Positions 35,001 to 45,459 of a stretch of DNA of 64,000 nt are shown here, in pieces. The stretch's first letter is position 1, and every line of letters begins with the position of its first letter. The notes below the pieces were generated by a model. It had not been told where the DNA came from. It saw only the letters and a list, made by a program, of their open reading frames with translations, and did no database searches. The stretch is from Triatoma infestans (Eukaryota > Arthropoda > Insecta > Hemiptera > Reduviidae), in the NCBI GenBank assembly GCA_011037195.1, contig JAAEAF010001085.1, forward strand, positions 124,001-188,000, written 5' to 3'. Position numbers and translations under genes: made by a program.

Positions 35001-38000
35001 ATTCTTACTTGAAACATTTTCCCTGGAAAATTGATTTTTCTTGGGTTCTAGGGGAGCAGTAGCATTATGCTTTCCTCTAAAGTACCAGTTAGGTATAATA
35101 TGGTTTTACCACCTTCATAATTCTAATACATAACAGAAGCATTGAAAGAATGCCAAATTTAAGCGCGGGGCGGTAGTCAACACGAGGTGTCTTGTCGCTT
35201 CTTCTGCATCGCCATAAATACTGTGTACTTTGAAATCGCCTCCGATCCCCCACCTCCGCGTTCCTTGCCGCGTTTCAATGCTTTACTACTCGCTACTATT
35301 TCTTTTCGGGATGAACTTCATCGGCGCCCACAACCAGCTCTAAAAACTCGGACGTCTACTTTGCAACAAACGTCATTAGCAAGCGGCATGCCAAGCTGCA
35401 GCCTCTTCGGGCATAGATTGGCGATTTATCATTCCTGCAAGCCCTCATTTAGGAGGCCTTTGGAAACTGCCACCAAATTAGTCAAGCATCACCTCACCCG
35501 CGTCGTCCGGCTCACCCTCGAGGAACTCCTTACAGTGTCACCAACAACGAGGTGGTCCTTAATTCATGCCCCCTCTAAGCTCTCTCGTACGTCTGATACC
35601 GAATGCAGGTATTCCTGGCCACTTCCTAGTCTTCCACCCTCTCACTGCGACTTCACTCCGCTCAATCTCAATCGTCTCTCCCGCTGGCAACTGACAACAC
35701 ATTCAGCAGGGCTCTGGAAGCGTTGGCGATGTACCTGAAGCATATGCTTCAGCAAGGCACAAAGTGGTTGCTTTCTGCGACTGAGGTCATATCCGGGACA
35801 ATAGTCCTCGTCCAACAGGACAATCTTCCTCCGCGCCATGGGTGCTTGGTCGCATCGCGACTCTGCGTCGCACGACGCTGAGAACGTCCAAACTTTCGCC
35901 TGCATTTTTTGGGACTAATCGCTAAACTTTGTCCGCTTTGAATCGGTAATCACTGAAGCAGAGTCTTCAGGGCGGGTGCATGTTCGTTCGGTCTTACCAT
36001 GACAACCAAATAGTTTATTTTACCGATCCTTACTCCAAGTTGTTCCCCGTACCTTATCACTTCTCTCTGCTTCTCTATATGTGTATAGTGAAACTTCCTC
36101 TTGATTTATATATATCTGTTCTATTTAATTATATGATCGCTTCTTTTTGCTGGCTGATAATTCGTCACAGTTATTATAACTTCGGTTCTGCTAAATTCAG
36201 CAACATACTTTTCCTTTTAACACATATACACTTTCACACGATCTCTTAGCTACAATTTTGCTATGACCAGTCCCCAGCATCCATCTTATTCTCATCTAAT
36301 TAAAAGGTGAGGAAATATAAATTTTATTTATATTTGTATTTATTGTTTTTTATTCTTTGAATCTTCTCGCGTCCGTAATATTTTTCCGGTAAAATTTCTT
36401 TTACCCCATCTGGTTTCACCACTCCCCCCTCCCGGGCTTCGAGCAGTGTAATCTAGCTACAGATAACACTGCTCATCCCTGTAAAGGAAGAGGCTCCCAG
36501 GAAGAGAAAGTTTAAAGTCAGTACTGCTAGATTCGAACCCGAGACCTCCAGCACGCTATATAAACTGGGCTTTTTATACAACTAATCCTTTGTTCCACTA
36601 AAATAAAGATACTTGCCCAGTTAATACTCCTAATTAACTGCCAATGAAGTGGTTTTATTTTGTTTTTTTAAGTACTGCTAGATTCGAACCCAAGACCTCC
36701 AGCACGCTAAATAAACTGGGCTTTTTATACAACTAATCCTTTGTTCCACTAAAATAAAGATACTCGCCCAGTTAATACTCCTAATTAACTGGCAATGAAG
36801 TGGTTTTATTTTGTTTTTTTAAGATTTCCATTCTTAAGAACCTTACTTGAATAGCTAGTAATTTTTTTTTTTTTGCTTATCGACTTCTAGGATCATTAGC
36901 GCCCCAATTTATTATTATTCAGAAAAAGTTTCATACTAAAAATAATTATATTAACCAAGGGCTAGTTCGATTTTGCAATATGATCTGAATGGATAGAAAT
37001 ATTATGAAAATTAAATGGCAAATTTAATTTCTCCTTCGGAAAGCCAAGTTTATGAATCAAATACATATATTTTTGTTGTCTAAGCAACTTACTTCCTAGA
37101 ATAAATTTAAATTTGTTTATTAAAAAAAAAAAAAGATAAGTGAAGGGTTAAAAATTATTATACTATCAAAGATGAGATAGACATTGACCAGCAAACAAAA
37201 TACTAAAACAACAACAATTTAGTACCTATTTTCTACATGAGGAAGTTTCACTGTACACATGAAATAACAGAAAATGGATTACTCTAGTACCTAGATACTG
37301 TATAGTCACAGATTTTTTTTGAGAATATTTGACCACATGCTAGATTTTATTGTGTTATGGATAGAAATTTTGGAAGTTAATGTAAAAATTTCTAAATAAA
37401 TTTCATGAAACTGCACACTGACAATAGAAAAAAATTCAAAAGCTGTCTGAATTTTGGTAAAAATCCCAAGTTCATTCTCCAAACTTAATAAAAATCAAAA
37501 GATGACTAACTAAAACATAACCCTAACCACTAAAACGGTTTTATCACCAACACGAAATTGTCAACATACAGATAACACTGCCCGGGAGGGGGGAGTGCAG
37601 AAAGAAGAATCTGTTACACTACAAATTTGTAATGTTAAAATGTTTCTATAGTTTTTATTTATTAGCGTCTTAGCTTTTTTCCGTTCCTCAAATGTTTATA
37701 GTTAATCTATTTGTTAAAAAATTATTAAAGAAATCACGTAACTATATATTCTTTCCATAATTAATGTTCTTGTTTAGAAGTATTCAATTCTATTTTTTTT
37801 ACGTGACCAGCAGAAAGTTACGAGATATCACATGTAGATATAAAAAGTGCTTGCATAATAAAATTATCTCAATGCCATAATTAGCTAAAAAAAACATTTT
37901 ATGCAGTGCAATACAACATTGTTAAAATAATTTGAAATTAGTCAATATATATGGAGGCTTATTTATACACAATGATAGGATAGAATGAGGATCGGTCTTA

Positions 38001-38618
38001 AAAATTAAACAAACTACAATTTTGCCGTTATGACACATATATGCCTTTACATATTATATGTATAATAAAAATATACATAATATTTAAAATATAACAATTG
38101 TGAACTACTAAAACTCCAAAATAGACAGCATAATTTGCTGTAAAATGAGTCAATACATTACTTGGATAATTTTAATTTTTAAATAAAACAGTAATCAAAT
38201 AGTGCTCCCATGCTCCCTAAAATAGCATGATTAAATAGTGCTCTTTTCCACAAATTCAGGCATCTGATTAATCCATAAAATAACTCAACCAATATACAAG
38301 TATAAAAGTAAATATTAAAATGAAAACATTTTGAATATTTTAATTTTTGAAAGACGAATAATTCTAATGAATTTAAATTTGGAAAATAAACGCATTACTC
38401 TCCATCAATGCATTTATAAAAATAAATACTGCGAATTAAATGTTATATTTTGACGCAATATAGTTACTATCGCAATACGGCCATTCTCCTGAGACCTGTA
38501 ATGATTGATTTACTAAATTGGTGGTACCTACCAAAACTTCAATTTTCACATCGTCGACTAAAGGTTCTTGATTCTTGTCATTTTTTTTTTCACTCAAAGG
38601 TTTTGTTACTATAGTCAT
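27965..38618 (-). CDS. integral membrane protein 2 (ITM2/BRI family, BRICHOS domain)
   Basis: Seven coding exons on the minus strand: 38618-38532, 33559-33374, 32082-31963, 31876-31727, 31637-31523, 31434-31288 and 28095-27965. Each has a GT donor and AG acceptor and together they give one 311-residue frame. Start is 'MTIVTKPLSEKK'. One membrane span lies at about residues 62-84 ('FLFLTALLVMSCGVITGLYL'), giving a type II topology. 'FHGWCSIPYEEN' follows, then the family's 'ISVPEFSGG' and 'VHDF' before the BRICHOS domain at roughly 170-265. Its two cysteines are in 'GGRCFIMPLNRS' (194) and 'ITRECNNYP' (254). ITM2 proteins act in the secretory pathway as BRICHOS chaperone-like proproteins; the vertebrate ones are cut by furin near the C-terminus. 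Here the tail is 43 residues after the BRICHOS, without cysteine, with only one KR site. The introns at 28096-31287, 32083-33373 and 33560-38531 hold LINE, BEL, SINE and repeat insertions. Confidence 0.93.
28651..29003. repeat. TAA/TTA microsatellite tracts in an ITM2 intron
   Basis: An imperfect (TAA)n turning into (TTA)n at 28651-28797 can fold back on itself. A clean (TAA)n tract at 28973-29003 directly precedes the LINE relic. Between them, 28800-28970 is a GC-richer unrecognised segment. Confidence 0.85.
29005..30434 (+). mobile_element. R2/R4-type LINE reverse transcriptase relic
   Basis: Plus strand, antisense to ITM2. It starts in RT block 'EEQKGCRKGAKGCKKQLI', then 'LCYVDYRKALDCVPHS' (RT motif A), 'FQGDSLSPLWFCLALNP' (motif B) and 'MDDLKLYGGN' (the catalytic DD of motif C) near 29448. 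Downstream pieces at 29693-30070 hold 'VIPTLSYSFGIISWSKTDLE', and 30130-30400 holds 'LHGKFAYDLKRPNIDKS' and 'ETVGFMMAIQDQV', which lead to the knuckle and endonuclease region in intact relatives. Frameshifts break it in at least four places. It ends where a dispersed repeat copy begins. The restriction-like endonuclease expected at its end is missing here; a separate copy of such a domain is at 15107-15841. Confidence 0.85.
30435..30830 (-). repeat. dispersed repeat family, inverted copy with ATAC microsatellite
   Basis: Minus-strand match to the family ('aatcaatttctctggaaaaat', 'gtcgcacttccggttgatgg'). An (ATAC)n run at 30675-30712 and an AT run follow, then 'ttcgctaaaaatatttg', and it closes with 'cttcctcttactaggagtaagag'. 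Confidence 0.78.
30675..30712. repeat. (ATAC)n microsatellite
   Basis: About nine tandem ATAC units inside the repeat copy. Confidence 0.95.
32740..33260 (+). mobile_element. R1/I-type LINE RNase H domain relic
   Basis: Plus strand, inside an ITM2 intron and antisense to it. It reads 'DGSRMDSKSGAVVYF', 'TTVFQAEVCAIICCI', 'ISSDNQAALKELNS' and 'VLLVWISGHMGIFGM', which are the successive RNase H motifs (D, E, D and the H/G loop) of I- and R1-group LINEs. There are at least two stops and a shift. Confidence 0.85.
34020..34225. repeat. Penelope-type inverted repeat with hammerhead-like motifs
   Basis: The left arm (34020-34132) has 'cacttgagtttccgggttga', 'accgacgtttcgtcc' and 'tattcagg'. The right arm (34140-34225) has 'ctgaagaggctcattgg', 'ggcgaaactcaagtg' as the reverse complement with an internal deletion. 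Read on the minus strand the left arm gives CTGAATA ... GACGAAACGTC. The core A9/G8 positions are altered and the right arm lost its GUC, so neither should cleave. A second copy of the family lies at 49180-49325. Confidence 0.65.
34630..35165 (+). repeat. dispersed repeat family, most complete copy
   Basis: Begins with the inverted motif 'ctttctcttattcctagtaag'. It continues with 'actgagttttcaccggaaat', 'gtttttagcgaattgtcg' and a TG-rich run, then 'tctcaaaaatgaaaagtc', 'caaccggaagtgcgacttta', 'aaacggttccaacgat' and 'ggggagcagtagcattatgc'. This gives the order of all parts of the family in one copy. Confidence 0.75.
35290..36205 (+). mobile_element. BEL/Pao integrase end plus candidate 3' LTR
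   Basis: Plus-strand fragments read 'GMNFIGAHNQL', then 'GIDWRFIIPASPHLGGLW' near 35415-35470, 'LTLEELLT' and 'GHFLVFHPL'. Next come an 'RWQ..' tail and 'DNLPPR..LGRIATL' near 35820-35870. This is the C-terminal half of a BEL/Pao integrase, including its last catalytic region, and is markedly GC-richer than its surroundings. At 35981 the sequence starts TGTTCGTTCGG just after the presumed end of the ORF, a usual start for BEL LTRs, and a CAACA near 36201 could close it. Several frameshifts. Confidence 0.78.
36421..36600 (-). mobile_element. tRNA-derived SINE copy (minus strand, diverged)
   Basis: Contains the body landmark 'cagataacactgctcatccc', 'ctcccaggaagagaaag' and the B-box complement 'gattcgaacccgagacctcc'. 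The tRNA head is disrupted after the B box. A small body fragment of the same family is seen at 37560-37615. Confidence 0.68.
36521..36822. repeat. 151-bp tandem duplication spanning a SINE head
   Basis: The segment from GTACTGCTAGATTCGAAC at 36521 recurs at 36672 with only about four differences. It contains the SINE tRNA-like end plus unique flank, so the duplication happened after the SINE inserted and is young. Confidence 0.93.
36823..38531. other. ITM2 first intron, non-coding part
   Basis: AT-rich intronic sequence. Apart from the SINE fragment at 37560-37615 nothing is recognised. Confidence 0.45.
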
Positions 38619-39889
38619 CTTCGATATTAATTTCTCTCACAGATCAGAAAATTATTAAACTTAATCAAGCAGTAACAACTTCAATCTATTGGTACTACGC
38701 AATTGCAATTTACAAGGAATCAGGTGATCAGCTGATAAAACTAGGCCAGTGTATAATAACAATGTAATACACTTTCACTGGATGAAATCAATTTAGAAAA
38801 ATATAAATCAATAGGAATATTTTATTTTGTAGCAATTATTTCAAGATATTGTGTTTCCTAAATTAATGAACAAAAAAATGTTGATAATTACTCTGATATA
38901 CATATATTCTAAGAGAATTGGCGGGTAATACAAATGCGTAAAGTTTATGAAATAAAAAGGAAAATATTTTCTTCTTTTATACTTATAAGCATAAAAAAAA
39001 GTGTTTTTTTATCCAATCATTCTATTTATTTGCTCGTTATTTTCACATATTATGTTGTAACAAATTATTTTATTTTCTAATGCTATGCTTTCTATAAATG
39101 TGCTAATCATTTTTAATTAACTCATATCATGGATCGATTTATGCCATGTCTACTATTGTGCGATGACTACTATTCATGCATTTGACAGCTCTTGTTCTTT
39201 TGTACATGGACACTTTACCTTGATGTGAATCTCATTATATAAAATTACTCAGAAAAACCACTTCAACTTTCCAGCGGACTTACTTTCTCCATTAAAATAT
39301 TTATATCCTGACGATCAGATAACTTTCGTTTTGATGAAATGGCTTGTATAGCAGTAAGCTAGTGCTATAGAAAAAAAAATTATCCCTTCACTTCCAGGAC
39401 TTTGTGCACTGTTTGTAAAATGCATTCATACTTTTCATAGATTTTTTTTTTTTTATGTGAAACTTCATTATTCTTTTTGAAAAAGTCGCAGGCTATGGCA
39501 GAAGAATCTCCATTACAGTCCTTTTACTTCCATGTTCTCCAGCTCATCAGAATATTTTAACATAGGCCACTCAGTACATAACGTTTTAACGTTGAAATGA
39601 ACATTGTGTTGTAATGCATTATCCAAAAATAATTCGCACGCATGCGTGAGCGGTTGAAGCTTAAGACCACCTACAAGAATGCAGATTCTCATAGATGGTA
39701 ACAAAGAAGTTATTATAACTAGATTAAAAACATAAAGCAGTAAAAAAAAAAATAAAAATCTGGTTTCTGCAATCCCACAGTGTTGATTAATAGATTTTCT
39801 TAAATGTTTACTAAATTCTTATTCGTTATAAGCTAGTGGGACCGTAACTGCACTGATCACCTCCATTAAGATAAGCTCCTTAGGGTACA
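38619..39889. other. upstream of ITM2, non-coding
   Basis: Holds the presumed ITM2 promoter and 5' UTR directly above 38618. No TATA box or other element stands out. A minus-strand open frame at 39513-39704 resembles no known protein. Confidence 0.4.
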
Positions 39890-40110
39890 ATGTGAGCTCC
39901 TCAAAGAACACTCTAAAATTAATTTTTGCGGAAAAATATTCAAATATGGTTTTGAACCATCACTTTAGAGGCAAGTGTGAAGGCACTGTTCATACAGCCC
40001 TCCAAAAAATCAATTTTTCTGGAAACCTGTTCCAAATAAAATGATAACACAACAATAGTGAGTTAGCAAGCGTAGTTTTATGCAAATCGTTAGAGCCGTT
40101 TAACGGAATG
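39890..40110 (-). repeat. dispersed repeat family, inverted copy
   Basis: Reads 'ccctccaaaaaatcaattt', 'tctggaaacctgttccaaat' and 'gcaaatcgttagagccg', the reverse complements of the family landmarks. Confidence 0.65.
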
Positions 40111-42181
40111 TAACATAAAGCTAAAAAAAAATTAAAGTAAGGAGGTGGAACTAGCTATGATGGCATAATGGTTTCTGTACTTGTTGGGCACAATTCCAAC
40201 TAAAAGATCCGGGTGCCAATTAACACATGATACGTTGCATAGAAAAATAATAATAAAAACTGAAATCGGGCAACTGTTTGATTTTGGCCGAAATCTTGAT
40301 GTCGAATCCATAGTGGATCTAAATGGAATAAGGAGGATGAGCGAGATTATTGAGATACTTTGTTCACATAGAGTAAGCTTTGACTTAAAACTTTTATTTT
40401 ACAATTTAGAAAACTTGACACGATCCAATGCAGTATTTTATACAACAATATATCAGGTTTATATTCTACTTTTAAATATATGGATTGGATTTTAAACATT
40501 TTCTTAATTTTTTTCCTTTAAATATTAACACCCGAGTTTTGGTTTCTTTAGTATAATCATTGAAAACATTTTCCTGATAATTGATTAAAATATACTTACG
40601 AGCTCTTAATTTTTAGGAAATGTAATTCTAGAGTTAAAATATTCTGATATTAGAAATGTTTTCTTTAAACAATGAAAGGGAATTCAATGAATGAACAAAT
40701 CTCAAAATGTGACCATTTATTTTCTTCTCTTGGAATTTACATCTTGTATTTTGAAATTCTTTCTGCACATGAAATGGATAAATCTATATATGAAATCTCT
40801 GACAATCAAAGATGTGTAGTAGCTTAATAATTCTGGTTTAGTAGTAAAAGGGAAATAAACTTGTCAAAACATCCTGAGTAATAGAAAAGACCTGAAACAA
40901 AAGAAATAATAAAAACATAAATACTTTCTTTAAAAATTGGACAATTTTTATAGTTATTGAAGAAATGAATGATACAAACAAATTGTTCAACGAACACAAT
41001 TTTTTGGTGGATGAATTTAGTTAGAAATGGCTATATTTCAAGAGTACTTTTTAAACAAAGTCTTAAAAATTAATTTGTCTGATCAAGCTAAAGTCACTGT
41101 TACATGCTCTCTGACAATTCGATTCTCCTTTATTTTACTTTATTATCTTTATTTTTAAAAAACTCACATTAATAATCAACAATCTAATAGGAAGACTAAA
41201 AAATGAGTTTAAGATACATTCTTGTAATTGTGGAACGTTATAATTAGTGCGTATAAACATTTTCAAGAGTGTAGTGGATTGCGACTTAACTATGCAAATG
41301 CTGATATTTATATGAAGTAGCTACAGAACCAAACCAATGCAACGATTGCTCTAATTCCCTTATGTGATGTTCCTAATCTTCTGTGTTAGTGTACAATGTT
41401 AGCTGGTATGAATATATGTGGTTAATGAGGCCGATTCTGATTGTGCATTGGCGTACATTTCCTGAAAGTTCTTAAACATATCATTTTCTGTGTAGTGAGT
41501 GTCCGACAGCTTGGCTGTTAGTTTTGAGTGTTGTTCATATTGTTAGGCTGGGATACCAGCCTCATCAAGTTCCTTGGAGAGGTTAATAGAAGTTCTACAA
41601 TTTTCAAGTTCCTTGGAGAGGTTAATAGAAGTTCCGTTCGAAATATATTTTTTGCATCAACCCCACTTTAAAAAACATGAACTCGAATCTTCCTCGTATT
41701 CAGCTGGTCCGATACTTTACATCATTTATGAAAACTACAGGGTCAAAAATGAAATGTTTTTATTCAAAAATAAAACAAAATAAACCTTACAGCCTGAAAA
41801 TATAGAATGATAATATTAGTAGGAAATTGGAATTATTGACCTTCTACAACTTTCAATTGCTCTTGTAAATAGGGTACAAATTAAATTACATCCATAAAAA
41901 TTTAATAGAATTCATATACAAAGGTCTAAGAAGTATGTTCTCATCCCCGAATATTTCAACAGTTTGCAACGATAAATTACGCTTAGACTCCACATGTAAT
42001 TAAACTTTCAAGCACAATGAGGGCAATGCTCCTATTTTACGGGTTTACTGCAAGGCTTTTAATAATTCCTTATATCTCAAATACTATGGAGGAAAACTGA
42101 ACACACAAGGTCGCTTGTCACGATAAATTTCTATCAATTTTCAAAAACTCTACAAATATGACTTACTTAATTAATAACTTT
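40111..42181. other. non-coding stretch
   Basis: No gene recognised. A 104-codon frame at 40181-40495 starts with TTG and matches no family. A short tandem repeat is at 41566-41636. Confidence 0.4.
41566..41636. repeat. two-copy 39-bp tandem repeat
   Basis: TCAAGTTCCTTGGAGAGGTT followed by AATAGAAGTTC occurs at 41566 and again at 41605 without change. Confidence 0.93.
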
Positions 42182-42186
42182 ATTTA
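42181..42186 (-). terminator. polyadenylation signal of RpL41
   Basis: AATAAA on the minus strand, overlapping the TAA stop codon of RpL41. Confidence 0.75.
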
Positions 42187-42344
42187 GACCTCGCCCTCAT
42201 CTTCCTCCTTTTCCTTTTCAATCTTCGCATTCTCTTCTTCCTCCACTAGAACCATGCATCATAATTGAGTTAAGAAAATTAAATGAATACATTACAAACA
42301 ATATTAAAACTAATATAAAATTAATAATTTACCTTTGCCCTCAT
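42182..42344 (-). CDS. RpL41: large ribosomal subunit protein eL41
   Basis: A complete 25-residue gene in two exons on the minus strand. Exon 42344-42333 codes MRAK and exon 42247-42182 codes the rest, beginning WRKKRMRRLKRKRRK and ending in SK before the TAA. The intron is GT-AG (GCAAAG|GTAAAT ... TTCTAG|TGGAGG). The peptide equals the nearly invariant eukaryotic eL41 apart from an alanine near the end where other animals usually have glutamine. eL41 is a very basic single helix at the interface of the two ribosomal subunits. The stop codon overlaps an AATAAA polyadenylation signal at 42186-42181. The 5' UTR probably continues directly above 42344. The gene is far too short for ordinary gene finders. 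The alternative frame in the second exon gives an acidic peptide but has no open upstream exon. Confidence 0.96.
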
Positions 42345-42624
42345 ATCACGAAAATGTTTAAGCTCGAAAACTTCTGGATTTTACAGATGAAATTAGAAAC
42401 TACTCGCACTCAATTAAGGCTTAAAAGAAGCATCACCACACACAAGACATAAACGTGGCCGAAGGAGTGGGGATATTACTAGAGATCTTGATCGATACTG
42501 CAAATGTAACCTAATTTTGGTTTTTATTTATAACATTTAAGCATATTAGAAAATATTTCTTAGTACTCTTGTTCACATCATAATTAAATTTAATACTAAT
42601 TTTTTTAAAAGTTTTAGAATTTGA

Positions 42625-42792
42625 TTATTTATCCATTTTATTATCAGCTGTTCTTCGTTCATAAATACTGAAGGACCCAACAGAAGAAAAGGATAAAACC
42701 ATTAACATAGAAATAGAAACAAATGCGACTTGACCAAAATGAAATTTAGTCACAATACATTTGTAATAATGTTTGTTTACTATTGGCTTCAT
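42625..42792 (-). CDS. possible 55-residue single-span membrane protein
   Basis: An ATG-started frame with a basic N-terminus (MKPIVNKHYYKC), one hydrophobic stretch ('VAFVSISMLMVLSFSSVGSF') and a charged end (YERRTADNKMDK). It lies 128 bp from, and divergent to, the MALSU1 start codon, and 280 bp upstream of RpL41 in the same direction. I do not recognise it. The pattern would suit a small mitochondrial or ER membrane protein, but a chance frame in the shared promoter region is just as possible. Confidence 0.3.
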   Translation of the reverse strand: MKPIVNKHYYKCIVTKFHFGQVAFVSISMLMVLSFSSVGSFSIYERRTADNKMDK

Positions 42793-42920
42793 AAGCAAAA
42801 TGTGAGAGAAATGCGTGACCACTATAAACTACCTTAAAAAAAAACCTACCAAAACCCGAGTACTTTTCAGTGTCAAAGGAATAATCCTTTACTCATCCAG
42901 TTTTTGATGTGTCTTTAAAT

Positions 42921-44342
42921 ATGTCGATTTGTACTTTAGGAATCTGCTTTAAAAAATTATACCGTTCAGGTAACACATTCGTGATCTCAAAAGACATCAG
43001 GTGCTTAAGTAGTGATCGTGACAATCCCAAACATTTTACAAATAAATATAAGGTATTTAAGGATGAAGATTCTGATATTATTTTTGATGTCGAAGAAGAA
43101 CGATTGAAAAAACATAAAGTGGTTGAAATAGCGAGGGAAAACGAAAGTGCATTCCTTGATAAGAAAATTTGTGGTAAGCTTTTCCTTGATGTTGAATGAA
43201 TCTACATAATGATTAGAGAAACGGTTATTTATTTTTTTATTTTTATACAGAATTTTACTATATTTCAATATTCATTATATATCTTATTTGCTTAACTCTA
43301 AGTTAATACCGAATGCTTTAAAGGCATCAGAACATATTATAGATTTTAGTAAATAATAATTTATTGGGATTCATTTCTGCATGCATATAACGGGACATAA
43401 CAATGTTAATATGATTAGTTGAAAAGTAAAATCTAGCTCTAACGTTCTTGTAATAAGAAGCTCCCCACAATAGCATAAGACTATCATTGTCAGTCATTAA
43501 GACCAAATTCGTACTTTAATAATTGCATATTTACATACATCTTGCCCCTAATCCAACTCAACTCATGCTATATTTTAGGACATTCAAACGGAGAAATTGA
43601 TGTGCAGGAACTTGTAGACTTAGTAAAATCAAATAAAGCCCAAAATGTGGTTGTTATAAGACTTCCACCCGAGCTCAAGTATGCAAATTTTATGATAATA
43701 ACTAGTGGTTCATCACGTCGCCAAATTAATGGTGTAGCAGAATTAATCAGGAGGCATTTTAAAGGTAGACTTGCAGCTGTTGGATCTCCCAAAATGGAAG
43801 GTGCTAATTCTGATTGGATTGCAATGGATTTAGGTATCATTACATTAATTCATCGTTTTTAAATCTTGAGTAAAATTTTACAATATGATTTAATTAACGG
43901 TAATTGAATTTTTATTACAGAATTTAAATATGACCATGATGCTATGAGACATTAAATATAAAATACAATAAACATTTTATTTAATAAGTCAATTGTTTCG
44001 CTATAAGAATAAAAATTTATGAAATGTAAAGAAGCCTTATTTAAAACTGCCAGAAATTCATTGATAACGGCATATTTCCCGGCTTCAGTAGACTTATTAA
44101 ACTTTACATAGCGTTTTGTTATATTCTAATGACATTAATTGGATTTTATTGCAGGTAATATTATACTTCACTTGATGATGGACTCTGCCAGAAGAGTTTA
44201 TGATCTGGAATCACTATGGGCAATCGGTGCAAAATATGATATTAAATTAAATACAAAGGATGATGAAGTTCTTAATCTTTTAAAAAGTCATACTGTTAGC
44301 CTAGACGATCTAAATCCTGCGAAAAACAAACCTGTGATGTAA
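42921..44342 (+). CDS. MALSU1: mitochondrial assembly of ribosomal large subunit protein 1 (RsfS/MALSU1 family)
   Basis: Three exons, 42921-43173, 43579-43833 and 44155-44342, with GT-AG introns split after the first codon base each time, give a 231-residue protein. The N-terminus (MSICTLGICFKKLYRSGNTF) is basic and hydrophobic, as expected of a mitochondrial presequence. The RsfS/Iojap domain starts near residue 89. It includes 'VQELVDLVKSNKAQNVVVI', 'MIITSGSSRRQI' and 'DWIAMDLGNIILHLM'; this tryptophan-to-leucine stretch is the family's signature. The domain ends with 'YDLESLWAIGAKYD'. RsfS homologues bind uL14 on the large subunit; in mitochondria MALSU1 acts as an anti-association factor during mitoribosome assembly. 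The in-frame GTG at 42909 is upstream of the better ATG at 42921. A standalone gene, divergent from the small ORF and RpL41. Confidence 0.95.
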
Positions 44343-45282
44343 TCAAATTTTGTGACTTTTTAATATACAGTTAGTTGGTTTGATCAATATGATAAATTTA
44401 TGAATACTTCAAAGGTTAAGAATAAGATTTGGTACGTTGGATCCGCAGTACTGGAAAGTATGAAATTATTTTTCTGTGACAGCTGTTTCATTTTTATACT
44501 TTTAAGTCAGCATGATATATGTAGCCTGAGTTCAATAGTGCCTAGCACCCGAAATCACCACATATGAAGATAATCTCGGACTTTCAAATCTCGGGTGAAA
44601 TAATATATGGTTTAGATTCTAATCGTCGTCAAAACATATTTGCATGATGTATAATAGCATTTTAAAACTAGGTAGTACCAACTTATAATTGTTATTTATT
44701 TTTGAGGTATTTTTAAGAGAAAACAACTATCAGTAGAAAAAAAATAGTTTTATAAAACACTATATTTATTCTCGAAACATATAAAAAAATAACTGAACTT
44801 TTTTTCTGCACAAAAATTTAAATAAGCAGATTTTACGAATAGTCTTCTCAGTTAAAACGGGATGGAAAATTAATGCCAAAATTCAAGTTTCAGATCTAAA
44901 ACTCGTAATAATCTACATCTCTAAAGTATTTGCATTAAATAATGAACTCTATCTACTTAGATCTCTCAATAAGCATATAATAAGACTGTACAAGCTTTAT
45001 TAGTATCTTGAAAAACGTTTGGAGACAAATTTTGGCCCTATGTTTTAATTAGGTTAAATTTATACCATTTGTTTCTATTCAGTTTCTAATTTTTGTTAAA
45101 TTGACAATTATTTATAACCTACAAAATATCCATCAAAACTAGACATCAAATTTTATAAAAGTAATAAAAGAGTTAAAATACTTGGAATCTTTTTGTTCTT
45201 CCTACATCCGTTAGATGATAGAACTGTGCATGCGAAGGCATCATTGCATTTGTTGTGGTGGGTTCCACAGAGCTGGCTAAAG
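44343..45282. other. 3' flank of MALSU1, non-coding
   Basis: AT-rich. No gene or repeat recognised. Confidence 0.4.
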
Positions 45283-45324
45283 CATCAGAGATATTTTCCG
45301 TGATAGCCTGTCTCATTGTGGTCA

Positions 45325-45370
45325 CCGATCGGTTTCGGGCGTTCGCCCATCATCAGGACGCTTTTTGTCT
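45325..45370 (-). ncRNA. hammerhead-ribozyme-like motif, left arm
   Basis: Minus-strand CTGATGA, stem II GGGCG-AA-CGCCC, then GAAACCGATC and GGTGACCAC. The core is intact, stem II is perfect and stem I is weakly paired (GTC with GGT). One extra T precedes stem II. Confidence 0.6.
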
Positions 45371-45459
45371 TAACAGGTGATAACGTAGATTTGCACAGAG
45401 CAACGACTCATTAAACTTTACTATTTTCCAGTACTGTGAGTGTTATCACACTGTTTGAC

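Noticed and set aside
35642..35905. 87-codon minus-strand frame in a GC-rich patch
   Set aside because: Antisense to the BEL/Pao integrase motifs on the plus strand.
39513..39704. 63-codon minus-strand frame with protein-like composition
   Set aside because: No ATG at its start, no recognisable family. Might be a remnant of a DNA transposon but I cannot support it.
40181..40495. 104-codon plus-strand frame
   Set aside because: Starts with TTG, matches no known family, and lies next to a repeat. No splice or UTR evidence.
42186..42247. Acidic C-terminal exon (reading VEEEENAKIEKEKEE) first considered as the end of an unknown gene
   Set aside because: The frame needs a G that belongs to the splice acceptor. 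The correct spliced frame gives RpL41.
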